Position numbers and translations under genes: made by a program. The notes beneath the pieces were generated by a model, which saw only the letters and a program-made list of their open reading frames with translations, searched no databases and was not told the origin of the DNA. Below, in pieces: positions 29,942 to 40,864 of a DNA stretch of 64,000 nucleotides (position 1 is the first letter of the stretch; the number at the start of each line of letters is the position of its first letter). Source of the DNA: Paragorgia papillata (lineage: Eukaryota; Cnidaria; Anthozoa; Scleralcyonacea; Coralliidae); the NCBI GenBank assembly GCA_035771165.1, contig JAWNZC010000419.1, positions 1,283,501 through 1,347,500 on the forward strand, in the 5' to 3' direction.

Positions 29942-30214
29942 CTTGGTTATACGAATACACGCTACTAAAGGTCAGTGGTGAACAGTAGACATGAAAAGTA
30001 GTACTTCAAGTATCGCGAACATTACGTATAAAAATAAGATTTATTATTATAATTTAATATTATACAGTGAGAATTGTCCAACATTCATTTCTTTAATTTT
30101 TTCATAAAGCATATTTACAATTTGTTTAAAAAAAAATTAGTTTGGCCAACAAGTACAGCTCCTACTTCATGTTTGCTCAATTTGTCTGGTGTCTAGTATT
30201 TAATCAAATTCCTG

Positions 30215-31745
30215 CTAGTCATGTGACCACCACGATGGCCAGTGAACTGTAACAGACATGCTAGTTCCATCGGGCATTGTAATTGATAAGCCATCAGCAG
30301 ATTTCACCATATCCAGCCTCATTAAACCCAGACCAAGATTTCCATAAGTGCTTTTTAATTTCCCAGCAGCTTTTCCTGAAGTTGTTTTTATAGAAGCATT
30401 CTTTTCAAAATTTAAGTCAGTTCTTTCATCGGTTGCAGCCAGTTTCACAGGCATAATTCGTTTCCGTAAAACACCTGTGTGGTGAGTTCTTGCAGTTAAT
30501 TCTTGACCAATGTAGCAACCTTTCTGAAAGGAAACTATAGAATAAAAAAAGTGAGATAATTTACACTCTACTAGGAACCATAATTATTGTTACTGAAATA
30601 GTACTTTGCAAAATAGTTACAAAATAATACTTTGCAAAATGGTACTTTGCAAAATGGTACTTTAGTCTTTTCAAAATGGTACTTTAATCTTTGCAAAATG
30701 GTACTTGGCAAAATGGTACTTTAATCTTTGCAAAATGGTACTTGGCAAAATGGTACTTTAATCTTGGCAAAATGGTACTTTAGTCTTTGCAAAATGGTAC
30801 TTGGCAAAATGGTACTTTAATCTTTGCAAAATGGTACTTGGCAAAATGGTACTTTAATCTTTGCAAAATGGTACTTGGCAAAATGGTACTTTGCAAAATG
30901 GTACTTTAAAATGGCTCTTTGCAAAATGATAGTTTCTTAAATGGTACTTTGCAAAATAGTACTTTGCAAAATAGTATTTTGCAAATGGAATTTTGCAAAA
31001 TGGTACATTGGTTTACATGAGCAAACACACCTCCATGAAGCTCTGTAATATTATACTCCAAAGGCAATGCTACTCCAGATTCAATATCTTTCAATCCTTC
31101 ACTCACTCCATGGTGGACTCTGTGACCATCATAAACACGTTGGTCCATCACATCTTTAATATTTTCACCATATTCAGATGGTAGCTTCATCTTTGACACA
31201 ACCATCCTCGCACCAAGAATACTAAGACGAGGGTCTTCTATTAACATCACACCACTCTTAGAGTTTCTCTTTTTGATCTTCTCATGTGCTCCTTCTTCAA
31301 GAATAGACCACGAATCAAATTTATGACTAACGTCAATAAACTCGACCTGTGACCGAAGTTTATATGGTGTAAACGTCTTCAAAATATTCCCCACAGCACC
31401 AGAATCACACTCTAAGAGAAAACTTGGAATATTCAAACTCTCTTTCAGTTTGTAGAGCATAAGATCGTACAATACTCGTCCTTTTGTGTTCAACATCATG
31501 CAGTATAAAGCGGACATTTGGCTATCACAATGAAACAGATTGACGTCATTTGTCAGTAGACCATTTAAGAACTTCACTGCATCTTTTCCTGAAACTTCAA
31601 TATGACCTTTATTCTCAAGAAAAACACCAGTCAGCTGTGAAGAAGGTTTTGTACTAAAGAATCTTCCGCTTATACAAAACGGTTGGCGTGAGATACATTT
31701 GAAATATTCGCGAAGCAAAACTTTTTTCCACAAGTGCGCCGCCAT
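30215..31745 (-). CDS. IBA57: mitochondrial iron-sulfur cluster assembly factor IBA57 (GcvT-like)
   Basis: Two exons: 31745-31017 (243 codons) and 30523-30215 (102 codons plus stop), 345 residues against 356 in human IBA57. The N-terminus (MAAHLWKKVL, basic, then SRQPFCISGRFFSTK) looks like a mitochondrial presequence. Downstream are the GcvT-fold motifs VEVSG-type start (IEVSGKDAVKFLNGLLTNDV), LNTKGRVLYD, and at the exon junction KGCYIGQELTARTHH with the IBA57 signature cysteine near residue 246. IBA57 works with ISCA1/ISCA2 in late assembly of [4Fe-4S] proteins in the matrix. The start was set at the ATG 31743-31745; four in-frame upstream codons lack an ATG. The donor CAT|GTAAAC at 31017/31016 is weak but restores family length and phase. 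A candidate ATTAAA poly(A) signal lies near 30199-30208. Confidence 0.93.
30597..31012. repeat. GGTACTTTGCAAAAT minisatellite in the IBA57 intron
   Basis: Roughly 25 units of 13-19 bases (GCAAAATGGTACTTT with or without AATCTTT) fill almost the whole intron and run to within a few bases of the exon 1 donor. Confidence 0.95.
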
Positions 31746-32577
31746 ATTGGAAACCAAGGATCCAGGGGAGGGGACTGGGGAGTAAAGCTAAATCATTCTC
31801 GTACCCAGACCCACGCGCTAATAAGCGCTAATGAGATATTAGCCTGGTAACCACTAAATACTTCTGCTTTCCTATTGGTTGAAATTTCGCGCGTTTTTAG
31901 TGGCTATGGGTAAAACTGCAATCGTCACAAGTGGATTTAGCCCTGATGACGCGAGAATGTGATTCACTAATTACCTGGCCCATATTTCTTTTGAAATTGG
32001 GCCCAATCTCGTCCCGAGGGGTTTGGCTCTGGGGACGAGATTGAATTGGGCCAGGGTACCAGGCTAATGAGATATGAGGATGGGGCAACACCGCTGCCAA
32101 ACGTTTTGCGCCTGCGCGACATCCGAGCACACAAAAGTTAAAATTATAAGCATTAGCTTCTTTGTCAATATTGTAACATATTCTGTAATGACCCCTTCGT
32201 AATTTTCATTACCCTTTTTTTAAAACACAAATGAATAGTCGAGTCTTACTTAACTGTCTAAACTGATTTGAATTTGAGCTTATGAAAAGGGTTAGGAAGA
32301 GTCTGAAGAGGAGTGGGGTCTAGATCCCATTCCCAACGTACAGCAAGTAGTAAACCCCACGCCCAATGACAAAATCACACACTCACACACTCACACACTA
32401 CATACAAATATCAATTTATATATATACAGTGGATAAAAGATAAAATTGAATAAGCTAGGCCAAGGGATAATATTTTGTCCGTCATAATTTTGAACTTGAA
32501 TTTTATAACGTTGCTTGTACCGACTGTATATATAAATTAACACTTGCATGTAACTATACATTAGTTAAATAAAAGTA
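31746..32577. other. intergenic region with one inverted-repeat element
   Basis: ATTAGCCTGGTAACC near 31841 is mirrored by GGGTACCAGGCTAAT near 32055, marking a non-coding element. The rest holds a short ACTCACAC repeat near 32375 and no visible gene. The IBA57 promoter should lie in the left part. Confidence 0.45.
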
Positions 32578-32757
32578 GCGTGCTGCGTAGGCAGTGTAGA
32601 AACAACAATCGAAATATAGTAAGGTTAGATATACTGCCGAAACAGAGAACGTAGGAATCTAACGTTTCGAGCGAAGGCCCTCCGCCTTCGCTCGAAACGT
32701 TAGATTCCTACGTTCTCTGTTTCGGCAGTATATCTAACCTTACTATATTTCGATTAT
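32578..32757. mobile_element. near-perfect palindrome, family I (copy 1)
   Basis: 32609-32754 is an almost perfect palindrome of about 146 bases centred near 32681, with arms ATCGAAATATAGTAAGGTTA and GCGAAGG at the centre. A short leader TGCTGCGTAGGCAGTG precedes it. Copy 2 lies at 44862-45077, and solo arms near 10787, 12665 and 55210. Confidence 0.9.
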
Positions 32758-32996
32758 ACATTAGTTAACCACTTATCTGTACTAGATGGCATAAGTTCTG
32801 CTGAAACATGTCCACAATTGAAGAAGAATTGTCGTATATTTGAAGTTTATATATTTATATACTTGTTTCCGATAGTTTTATTTTGAACATTTATTAGTAG
32901 TTCTCATGCTTTGTTTTAATACTTATTTTTACAGTAACTGACTCGTCTTGTTGACAATGAAGGACTTTGGTCGCATACTCGCATTCCATTATAAAG

Positions 32997-33155
32997 TTAT
33001 TTTTGTGGATCTTCATTCAGCCACGTCAAGAAACATCTGGACTTTCCCATGTACAGTGGATCATAACAAGCCAAAGAGAAATAACAATTATCACAATCTG
33101 CATTTGTTTTGCACTGTTTAAGATGATCTTCACATGTCATAACAACTTCGTCAGT
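32997..33155 (-). CDS. terminal exon of a small cysteine-rich protein
   Basis: After a strong acceptor (a run of T then GTACTGACAG, exon start 33155) a 52-codon frame ends at TAA, 32997-32999. It carries six cysteines in a tight pattern, C-x6-C-x5-C-x2-C-x5-C-x10-C, with the core QCKTNADCDNCYFSLAC. This resembles the end of a secreted disulfide-rich protein. The exon has no start codon. I did not find the first exon with a signal peptide; a donor-like CAG|GTAAGTG near 35245 could end a 5' untranslated exon. No family is recognised and no function is claimed. It was found by eye, and chance openness over 52 codons is possible but the splice site and cysteine spacing argue against it. Confidence 0.45.
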   Translation of the reverse strand, partial: TDEVVMTCEDHLKQCKTNADCDNCYFSLACYDPLYMGKSRCFLTWLNEDPQK

Positions 33156-33217
33156 CTGTCAGTACAAAAAAAAAATTGAAATTAAAAAAAAAATTAATTC
33201 CCCATCCTTTCTTGGTT

Positions 33218-34060
33218 CATCACTGCTGTATTACAAGAAATAGTTATGTGATGAAAATTAATGAAATAGGGTCTTAGACAATCTTGGACAAAAGTAGTTG
33301 TAACAGTGAACCCCACGCCCCCCGATTTACAACATTGATTTAGGGGGCGGAAGTGTTACAACATTATTGTCCAAGATTGTCTTTGTATGGTAACCGTGGT
33401 AAACCGTCGTATATTGTGACTAATTGCAAAAAGAATTAAAACAGCTGTTCATGTAATCATGTAAAAAATTGTAAAAAGTTACTAGACTAGAAATTACCAT
33501 CGCAAGTGAAGTGCTGCCTCAAGTGGGACGAAAATTCTGATTAGTTTCCTGATGTTTTACGAAATTCCCAATAAAAGCCCTGGGTATATATTAATTGCAA
33601 CAGACAGAGTTACTAGAAAATATTACTTTCTTGCTTCATCACTCTGCCGTATTACAAGAAATAGTTATGTGATGAAAATTAGTGAAATTTGGTCTTAGAC
33701 AATCTTGGACAAAAGTAGTTGTAACAGTGAACCCCCCACGCCCCGATTTAATGTTGTTAGTTTAAACTTTTCGTCAACATTGATTTTGGGAGAAAGGACG
33801 TTACAACATTAATTTGGGGGGCGGAGGTGTTACAACATTATTGTCCAAGATTGTCTTTGGTTGATTTTCCTCATTTTTGCATAAAAAAGCGGTGTTTTTC
33901 ATTTATAAAAGAGTGAATAAACAAGCTGTGAAATTTGAGACCTTTTCCTTCAGAAAAAGAGTTATAATTTTGATTTAGAAGCCCAGGCTTCACTGGTAAA
34001 CCGTTGTATATTGTGACTAATTGCAAAAAGAATTAAAACAGCTGTTCATGATATAGCAGC
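33218..34060. repeat. segmental duplication containing AGACAATCTTGGACAA foldback elements
   Basis: Blocks at 33218-33460 and 33640-34060 share the order TTACAAGAAATAGTTATGTG, then an inverted-repeat element with AGACAATCTTGGACAA ends (33275-33382 and 33695-33857), then ATTGTGACTAATTGCAAAAA. A third partial piece lies at 34245-34285. Confidence 0.75.
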
Positions 34061-34287
34061 TGGTTCGACTGGTGATTACACAAGACGCTTAGCGCTTTAT
34101 TTTTTCAGTACTTTCGATCCCTTTTAGATCCCTTTAGAGATTGTCTCATCTAAACGTGGAACATCCATACTAAATTATGCATGTTACCGTTAACAGCATG
34201 ACAAGTCTTTTGTACTTTTTTCAAGCTATTTATCTCAAAAATATTGGACAAAAGTAGTTGTAACAGTGAATTCCCCGCCCCCCGATT

Positions 34288-34760
34288 TAATTATTATTAT
34301 TATTATTAAATCTTTATTTAAACTGTTAAAATCCATTCAGCAAAAGCTGGTCTTAACTGGAAGAACAGTATGTACAACTAATACAATGAACAATATATGA
34401 TACAAAAATACAAACTACAAGCTACATATATGTCTTTCAATATCATCTATGATCAAAAATTTAAAAAGTTCTTTTTTAAAACTGTTATAACAAGAAAGCT
34501 CCCTAATGTATTTATGGAGGGAGTTCCAATCTTTGGCAGCGGCAAACTGAAAGGATGTTTGACCCAAGCTACTGCAGAGTTTAGGAATTTCTAATAAAGT
34601 TCTGTCACGAAGAGGTCGCAGTCGCACTGAACTGCGAAATTTTAACATACTTTCTAATTGATAAGGAAAATCTAATTTATATAACATTTTAAAAACTAAT
34701 AAAAATCTGAAAAATCTTCTACGATTAGAGAAGATTGGGAAGGGGAAGATTGTAGCGACT
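34288..34760 (-). mobile_element. 3' end of a LINE-type retrotransposon (reverse transcriptase C-terminus)
   Basis: A minus-strand frame ending at 34415 reads like the last part of a CR1/L2/jockey-type ORF2: a basic RLRPLRDRTLLEIP block, then GQTSFQFAAAKDWNSL and a final FKKELFKFL. After the stop come a short 3' tail and an (ATT)n run at 34288-34303, as expected for a LINE end. The 5' part is missing, so the copy is truncated. Confidence 0.7.
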
Positions 34761-36539
34761 GAACAGTCGGGTTTTTTAAAAGCTCAAACAACTTTAAATT
34801 CAACTAAATGATATTTTAAAAATTACAATAAATACCCTCAGGTACGCAGAAAAGTATTCACTTGCCTTGCTTTGTTGAATGAGAATTGAGAAAAACAGAA
34901 AAGACAAAAATGGCAGCCAGGTTGATCTCATTTTCTTTGGAGTTTAGTTATCAAGAGCCTAACATGATAGAGAAATACAGTTATTATAGGGAAAAAACAT
35001 CGCATGTAACACCCTCACCGCAACTTGCAATATCTTTTAAAGTAAAAATTGCGTTTCAAGTTGCAAAGAAAATTGCCTCCTGTGTAACATAGTTTTTAAA
35101 GTTTCAACTACTGAAATTTTCAAAACCTGAAACAAATAATTTCAATTTGGTTTTTAACACCATGGTTCAACACAGCTGTTTTACAATACGAGCGCCAAAA
35201 AAGTACAAATAAAAATTACTTTCTATATTTATTTTACACTTACCTGTTTTTTTGTGTGTCCTGACGCTGCGCTCTTTAGTCTTAAAATTTAACTTGAAAG
35301 CAACTAAACCGTTTCACTGTAAACAAAACTTCGTGCTTCGCTCAATTGAAAAAGGAGAAAAGCAATGTACACAAAAAAGTCATCAAAGGTATATGCATGG
35401 ATATTTAGTATCACTAATATGTACAATTCAAGAGTACAGATATTCGCCTTGTCTTTTGCTCGATACATCTATATAATATTTGCACAATAGGTAATTTAGA
35501 AAAGCTTTTATCTGTCTGCAATTAACAATTGAAAGGTTTTTGAAGTAATATATCCAACACGAGTCAGTGTTCTTCCTCCGATTTCTAAATACAGCCAAGC
35601 GGTTTGAAAATACGAGGCGAAGCCAAGTTTTTTTAACCCACTTGGCTGTATTTAGACATCGGAGGATGAACACTGACGAGTGTTGGATATAGCTTCTCAA
35701 ACGGATCAATATTTTAAGAGAAAATCGACCTCAAAGTTTGCTAAATTTGACCGTAATCTTCCTCCGATTTCTAAATACTGATTAAATATTGATTTCTTTT
35801 GAATTTTCCTCATGAATTATTAATGAGTTTGAGAAATAAAATTAACATGTCAGTAATGATAAGTGGGTGTTCAATGATGGATATCGTCGACGAATCCACA
35901 AACACATGCATCTGGACTGCTGAGTCAACGGATATTGGCAAAAACATGATATAAAAACAGACGGATTTTAGCAGTGAGAAATTTACTGTAAGCAGTCGAC
36001 AAACACAAGAAAGAGTGCGAAGCTAAGCTAAGCTAAGCAGCGACAACAAGCTAAGCAGTGACAGCAAGCAAGAACATGTATCTCCCTTTGCTTCGATATG
36101 GTCACAGTAAAGGGCTTGCCCAAAACAGCTGCTGAAGTGTCAGTAGTATATTAATATAGCTTTAACATTCGCAAACCAATAAACCACTCATAAACCAAAA
36201 ACAAAGAAAGCTCAACTCCATGACAAAGAACGTGAAATTGGAAGATACTTTTCGGCAAACATTCATGACAATATTCTCTCAAACCACAAATTCGTTTGAG
36301 AAGTAGAGACACACTATTAGATCGACTATTAATTACAAAATGAAAGTATTAATTAAAGGATAATTGAATTAGATGAACGCCGTTTAACAGCAGGGGAGTC
36401 AAATATTTAATGCAGTTGAATCAACTATATACGGCCACCAAGTTTTTCAATTTTTTTATAATTTATAGAATGTATGTTATCTTACATTTATCTCAATTAA
36501 CTAGGAGTAATATTTTCACTAGGGCTCGATTATTAACGG
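34761..36539. other. gene-poor stretch with one hairpin
   Basis: A foldback sequence lies at 35553-35690 (CCTCCGATTTCTAAATACAG and CTGTATTTAGACATCGGAGG). Short AAGCTAAGC repeats lie near 36020-36060. No gene recognised. A donor-like CAG|GTAAGTG on the minus strand near 35245 may belong to an untranslated exon. Confidence 0.45.
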
Positions 36540-37331
36540 GTTACAGTCAAAATGGAAATATCTTCCCGCTTCTTCTTCTGTAGTTCGTTGTGTATTACTG
36601 TATTTCTGTAGCTGCTACCGAAGCTTCAGAACATTTTTGGTTGAAAACTGTACATAAATAGTATAATTTAATTAGCTTTAAATGGCATTTAGCCATATAA
36701 TACACTATATGTTTATCCCAAATCGATACCAACAGACGAATATATATACATCAGGCTTGGACTGGCCTAAGTGCCATCGTGCCAATGGCACATGCGCCCC
36801 CTTTAGAATACCTCAACTGCGCCCCATGAACTATATTTGCTAAACTGAGATATAAAATAATATGGCTGTCCATTGCATGTAGTTTGTTACTGAATAATAT
36901 TCTGCTTTCTTAAATTCATGTTGTGTATGATAGCGAGGGGTAGACAAATAGTAATTAGGGGGTCGGCAAATAGTAATTAGCCTGTCGGCCACTTTCGTGT
37001 CGTTCTTATATAATGTTTCTGTGAGTTAATCATACATGGGAGAACAATGACAACAACAATCACCAATTTTGAAATCTTTCTATTTACAGAGGCTTGTGGG
37101 CAAATTTGTCTGTGATGCATCTTAGTAGGCCAAGTCATTATTTATTAATTTATTTTTTTAACTGCGCCCTTCTCCCTGGTGGCACCGCCCCTAATACGAA
37201 GCCAGTCCAACTCTGATATACATCAAGAATGGGCGACTTTCCTCGCACTTCTGTAGCGACTACAGAAATACAGTACCACACAACCAACTACAGAAGTAGA
37301 AGTGGGAAGGTATTTCCATTTTGACTGTAAC
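36540..37331. mobile_element. long TIR element with a hAT-type element inserted in it
   Basis: GTTACAGTCAAAATGGAAAT starts about 90 bases that recur inverted at the right end. Inside, 36752-37215 begins CAGGCTTGGACTGGCC and ends GCCAGTCCAACTCTG. It is flanked by the 8-base direct repeat ATATACAT at 36744-36751 and 37216-37223, the size typical of hAT insertion. Neither element codes for a transposase. Confidence 0.85.
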
Positions 37332-37516
37332 ATATATTGTTTTCCGTGAGAGCTGGCAGAGGGGTCGTTGCGGTAAACAATGTTTACTTTGCATAGAGCA
37401 AAGTGAAAAGTTGGTGAACTGCCGAGACTTTTACTAACAAACTCCTGACGTTTCGAGCAGAAACTATTTCGTTATTAGTGTCTGCAATAGTTCGTGATCT
37501 CACTGTAGAAGTTACC

Positions 37517-37807
37517 CTGCGAGAAGAGCCTTCTTTTCCTTATTTCTTCATTGAGAGAGAGAGGGGAAGAAAAGAAGGCTCTGCTGTACTCGTGACTGGT
37601 TGCCATTGCGCATGCATGTCAGTTGCTTGGTTACAATCTCGAACCCAGTCCACATCAGAGCAGAAAACAAAACGAGAACCGGTTTAACGGGTCTTAAACG
37701 GGTTACTTCGTCCTAAATCTTGGACGAAGCCAAACACGAATACAGCAGAGCCTTCTTTTCTTCCTCTCTCTCAGCGAAGAAATAAGGAAAAGAAGACTCT
37801 GCTCGCA
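37517..37807. mobile_element. 291-bp foldback element
   Basis: TGCGAGAAGAGCCTTCTTTT at the left and the near inverse complement AAAAGAAGACTCTGCTCGCA at the right. Each arm contains a further AAGAAGGCTCTGCTGTA piece. Confidence 0.75.
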
Positions 37808-37890
37808 GGATATGTGGAAGTTTGTACTTTTCTTATAGTTTATCTGTCATATTAAAACCATTCAGTCCTATAGTTTGTCTCGCTGTTATG

Positions 37891-40864
37891 TTAAAACCAC
37901 CGAAACTCGTCTGGCTTCTTAATGTCTTTAGCTTCATCTTCGACAACCGTTTTTTTCTCAGGTTTTGCGAACAACTCTGGGAAGCGAAACGTAACATCGG
38001 CCTAAAAAAGACACCAAAAGACACCGCTTAAAAAACCGAATAGTTTTTGTATGTATCGTATACATAATAGATCTTTACCATTGTAACATAAGCCATTTTT
38101 ATATCGGGATATCTCTTTGTTTTCACCGCTCCGTTTTTCATCATAATCCTTTGCGTTTTACCTAAAGTTGATAAAACATTAGGGCGGTTAATGCGAGAGC
38201 TGTTAAGTGCAAGTTAGCAGCAAAGAAAGAATTGTACTCATGCAGCAAAGAAAGAATTGTACTCATGCAGCAAAGAAAGAATTGTACTCATGCAGCAAAG
38301 AAAGAATTGTACTCATGCAGCAAAGAAAGAATTGTACTCATGCAGCAAAGACTTAGGCATGCACGTCCACACTAACCCGTTTCCAAACGAAAACGGAGAC
38401 CTCGTATACGAAAACGTATCAAAAGTTTTCCGTCCACACTATCGTTTTCGAATCGTTTTCGCCGTTTAGTAAAACACTGAAACGATCTACAGGGGTATGA
38501 ATGAATAGCTCTCAGTGACTGAAACCAAGATAACATAATCGTGGCATCATCGTTTTCCAAAAGCTTCGTTTTTGCCGTCCACACTGGTGCAGAAAAACGG
38601 CGTCTTCGAATGTCTCCACTCTGGAGAGCGTTTTCGAAAAGGCCTAAGTGTGGACGAAAGGCCTAACCGTATCAAAAAGTCTCCGTTTTCGTTTCAAAAC
38701 GGAGTAGTAGTGATTAAGCCCTAATCAAACGAGAACGCAAGTCATCGCAAGTTGGCAGTCAGAAATTTCTGTGGCGGTCGTTTGAACACCCAAATTAACA
38801 AAATAAAGGTTTCATGAGTGTTTTAAACAAGTTTTAACTTTGTCACGGTACATAATATTTTCGGAAAATTATTCAGAGCGGCTGGCTGAGATAGCGTGAC
38901 TGCCAACTTGCGATGACTTGCGTTCTCATTTGATTAGGGCTTTAGAGCATGCTTCCTCAGAAAATGTTTAATTTCGTACCAGAAACGCATTTTTGGCTAT
39001 TTGATTGCTAAGAGATAAATGTGCAATTAGTCCAACTGTGAGAGAAGGATCGTATTCAGAAAGCACTAAACAACAAAGAATGACACGCCCTCTATTCCGA
39101 AGACAGCGTCAAACACTCAAGTGACGTATAAAGGCCTGGCCAAACGCTTTCAACATTTCATTCAACATCGTTCAACATTGTTGAATTCAACATGTTGAAA
39201 GCGTTTGGCCACCCCTGTTGAATGATGTTGAACGTTGTTGAATGGTGTTGAACGAAATTTGAACATGTTCAAATTTTCGTTCAACACGCGTTCAACATTT
39301 CTATTGTTCTCAAAATGTTGAAAGGTGCCGAACGCATTTGGCCACATTTCATTCAACTTTGTTGAACAGAGACATGCGCCATGCGGGATATTGTCGATTC
39401 CAGCTTTTGTGGTAGACCGCGTTCAATTAATTGTCATTCATGAATGTTGAACGATGTTGAATTCATTTGGCCACTCGTGCTTTCAACATTATTCAACATC
39501 GTTCAGCAATGTTGAATGATGTTGAATGCGATGTTGAAAGCGTTTGGCCAGACCTTTAGACTTTACTACGCATCCCACAAGTTTCTCCAAGGAAATGTAT
39601 GAAAGGTACACTGTTCTGATTGAGCCGAGTCCAAAAGCCGTTTATCTAATATACACAGGCGCTCATAAGCCGCCTTTTTTAAATGGCCGTGTAAATTTTA
39701 CAAAGGCCGTCCAAGAGACAATTGAACATCTGGCTGGCGACGACCAAGCTGCCTCTCGCTTACCGAAATTCCCGCTACCCCAGGCTCGTTTTTCCCCATA
39801 TAAACCCGTCTTTATTTTCCAACAACTTGGCTCATATTAACGAAACTTTAACAAGACCTAAACTAGGACTGCTTGACTACATTAGGACAATAGTTTCATC
39901 AAAAAAACCTTCTTGTATGTTGATGTCCACTCTAGCTACATTGATTTGGTAGATTTTTTGTAGATAGTTGCTTACATCAAGCCGTGACATTCTACAATAA
40001 ACAAAAAAATTATAAAATTTTGGAAAACAAAAAAAAATAGACTTCAAAAGTGATCTAGTGCCATCTGCGCAGCCGCAGAAAGTGGGCTCGTATCAATGTT
40101 TCTAGATGTTTCTCAAAGTCCCGAGGCTAATTTAATCGTCAGTGGAAAGAGTGTGGGTAGACTTGGATCAAGTCTGTCGTCTCGAGGGGACGTCGAGCGC
40201 GCGCGAAGCGGAGCGCGAGACTTGATCCAAGTCTAGAGTGTGGGTTGCTTAGGTGTTTGTAAAGAAACAGTGCCGGATTTAGGACAGGGCGGACTGGGCG
40301 GTCGCCCAGGGGCCCCCCAAAAATAATGTTTAAGGGGGGGGACTCCACAAAAATGTCTTGAAAGTTGAAAAAATAGGTGTTGAAATGAAAAAAATCTTGA
40401 GAGCCCAAAATATGAGTCAAAAACAAGACAAAAGATATATGGATGATATATAGGGTCACTTCTAAAAGTGTATACTATGACGATTATGACAGATTGATGG
40501 ATGGAGTTGACAAGTTGTTATTGTAAACCTGATTCAGTGTGGGAATTGTGACTTCGAAGTTGTATTAGTTCGTAAAGCAAAATGATCTCGTGTCTTTACC
40601 GACGAAAGCGGAATTCGGGGGGAAATATCTGATAGGTCTCGAACTTGGATTAATTGATATATTGTGCTGGTCAGTGACCGCTACGTGAACATTTGTTCAA
40701 TAAAAATATAAACTAGATCTCTTAAAGACTTACTCCATAGGAATATGAAACTTAGCAACGTTGCTGGGCAGTTCTTTCGTTGGTTTTACGACCCGCATGA
40801 ACCACTCCGGAAGAAATATCCGCGCTTGAAGTCTTGGATTTCGAACAACATGTCGGTACGCCAT
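37891..40864 (-). CDS. MRPL23: mitochondrial ribosomal protein uL23m
   Basis: Four short exons join in phase: 40864-40734 (from ATG), 39991-39909, 38161-38079 and 38001-37891 (TAA), giving 135 residues; human MRPL23 has 153. The chain starts MAYRHVVRNPRLQARIFLPE, continues VAKFHIPMEMSRLDVSNYL (human: FRIPMEMTRVDLRNYL), then KTKRYPDIKMAYVTM and FRFPELF (human: FTFPDLF). The protein sits near the exit tunnel of the mitochondrial large ribosomal subunit. Two introns are swollen by mobile elements: intron 2 alone (38162-39908) carries four repeat blocks and an antisense open frame. None of the exons is long enough to stand out as an open frame, so the gene is easy to miss. Confidence 0.9.
38216..38350. 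repeat. 25-bp tandem repeat, five copies
   Basis: The unit GCAGCAAAGAAAGAATTGTA plus CTCAT repeats almost without change in MRPL23 intron 2. Confidence 0.95.
38361..38943. mobile_element. two adjacent TIR elements in MRPL23 intron 2
   Basis: The first (about 38368-38711) has arms CCAAACGAAAACGGAGAC and GTCTCCGTTTTCGTTT. The second (38713-38943) has arms AGCCCTAATCAAACGAGAAC and GTTCTCATTTGATTAGGGCT, with ACTTGCGATGACTTGCG inside. Confidence 0.8.
39131..39556. mobile_element. GGCCTGGCC MITE, family C (copy 3)
   Basis: Full-length copy with both ends, an internal CATTTGGCCACATTTCATTC and TGTTGAACAGAGACATGCGC core, and many ATTCAACA / TGTTGAAT words. Confidence 0.9.
39557..39840 (+). CDS. unrecognised open frame antisense within MRPL23 intron 2
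   Basis: About 94 codons of coding-like composition (for example KEMYERYTVLIEPSPKAVYL and AVQETIEHLAGDD) run from the edge of the MITE to a TAA at 39838-39840. The open frame extends a few codons into the MITE, which looks fortuitous. No homologue is recognised; it may be an exon or a decayed gene fragment cut by the MITE. Confidence 0.3.
40157..40330. repeat. hairpin and hAT-like end in MRPL23 intron 1
   Basis: TAGACTTGGATCAAGTCT and its inverse complement close a GC-rich hairpin at 40157-40235. At 40271, CAGTGCCGGATTTAGG with GCGGTCGCCCAGGGG resembles one end of a hAT element; no matching right end was located. Confidence 0.5.

Noticed and set aside
36060..36110. Possible signal peptide start (MFLLAVTA) on the minus strand for the cysteine-rich exon
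   Set aside because: A stop follows directly and no donor precedes it, so it cannot be joined to 33155.
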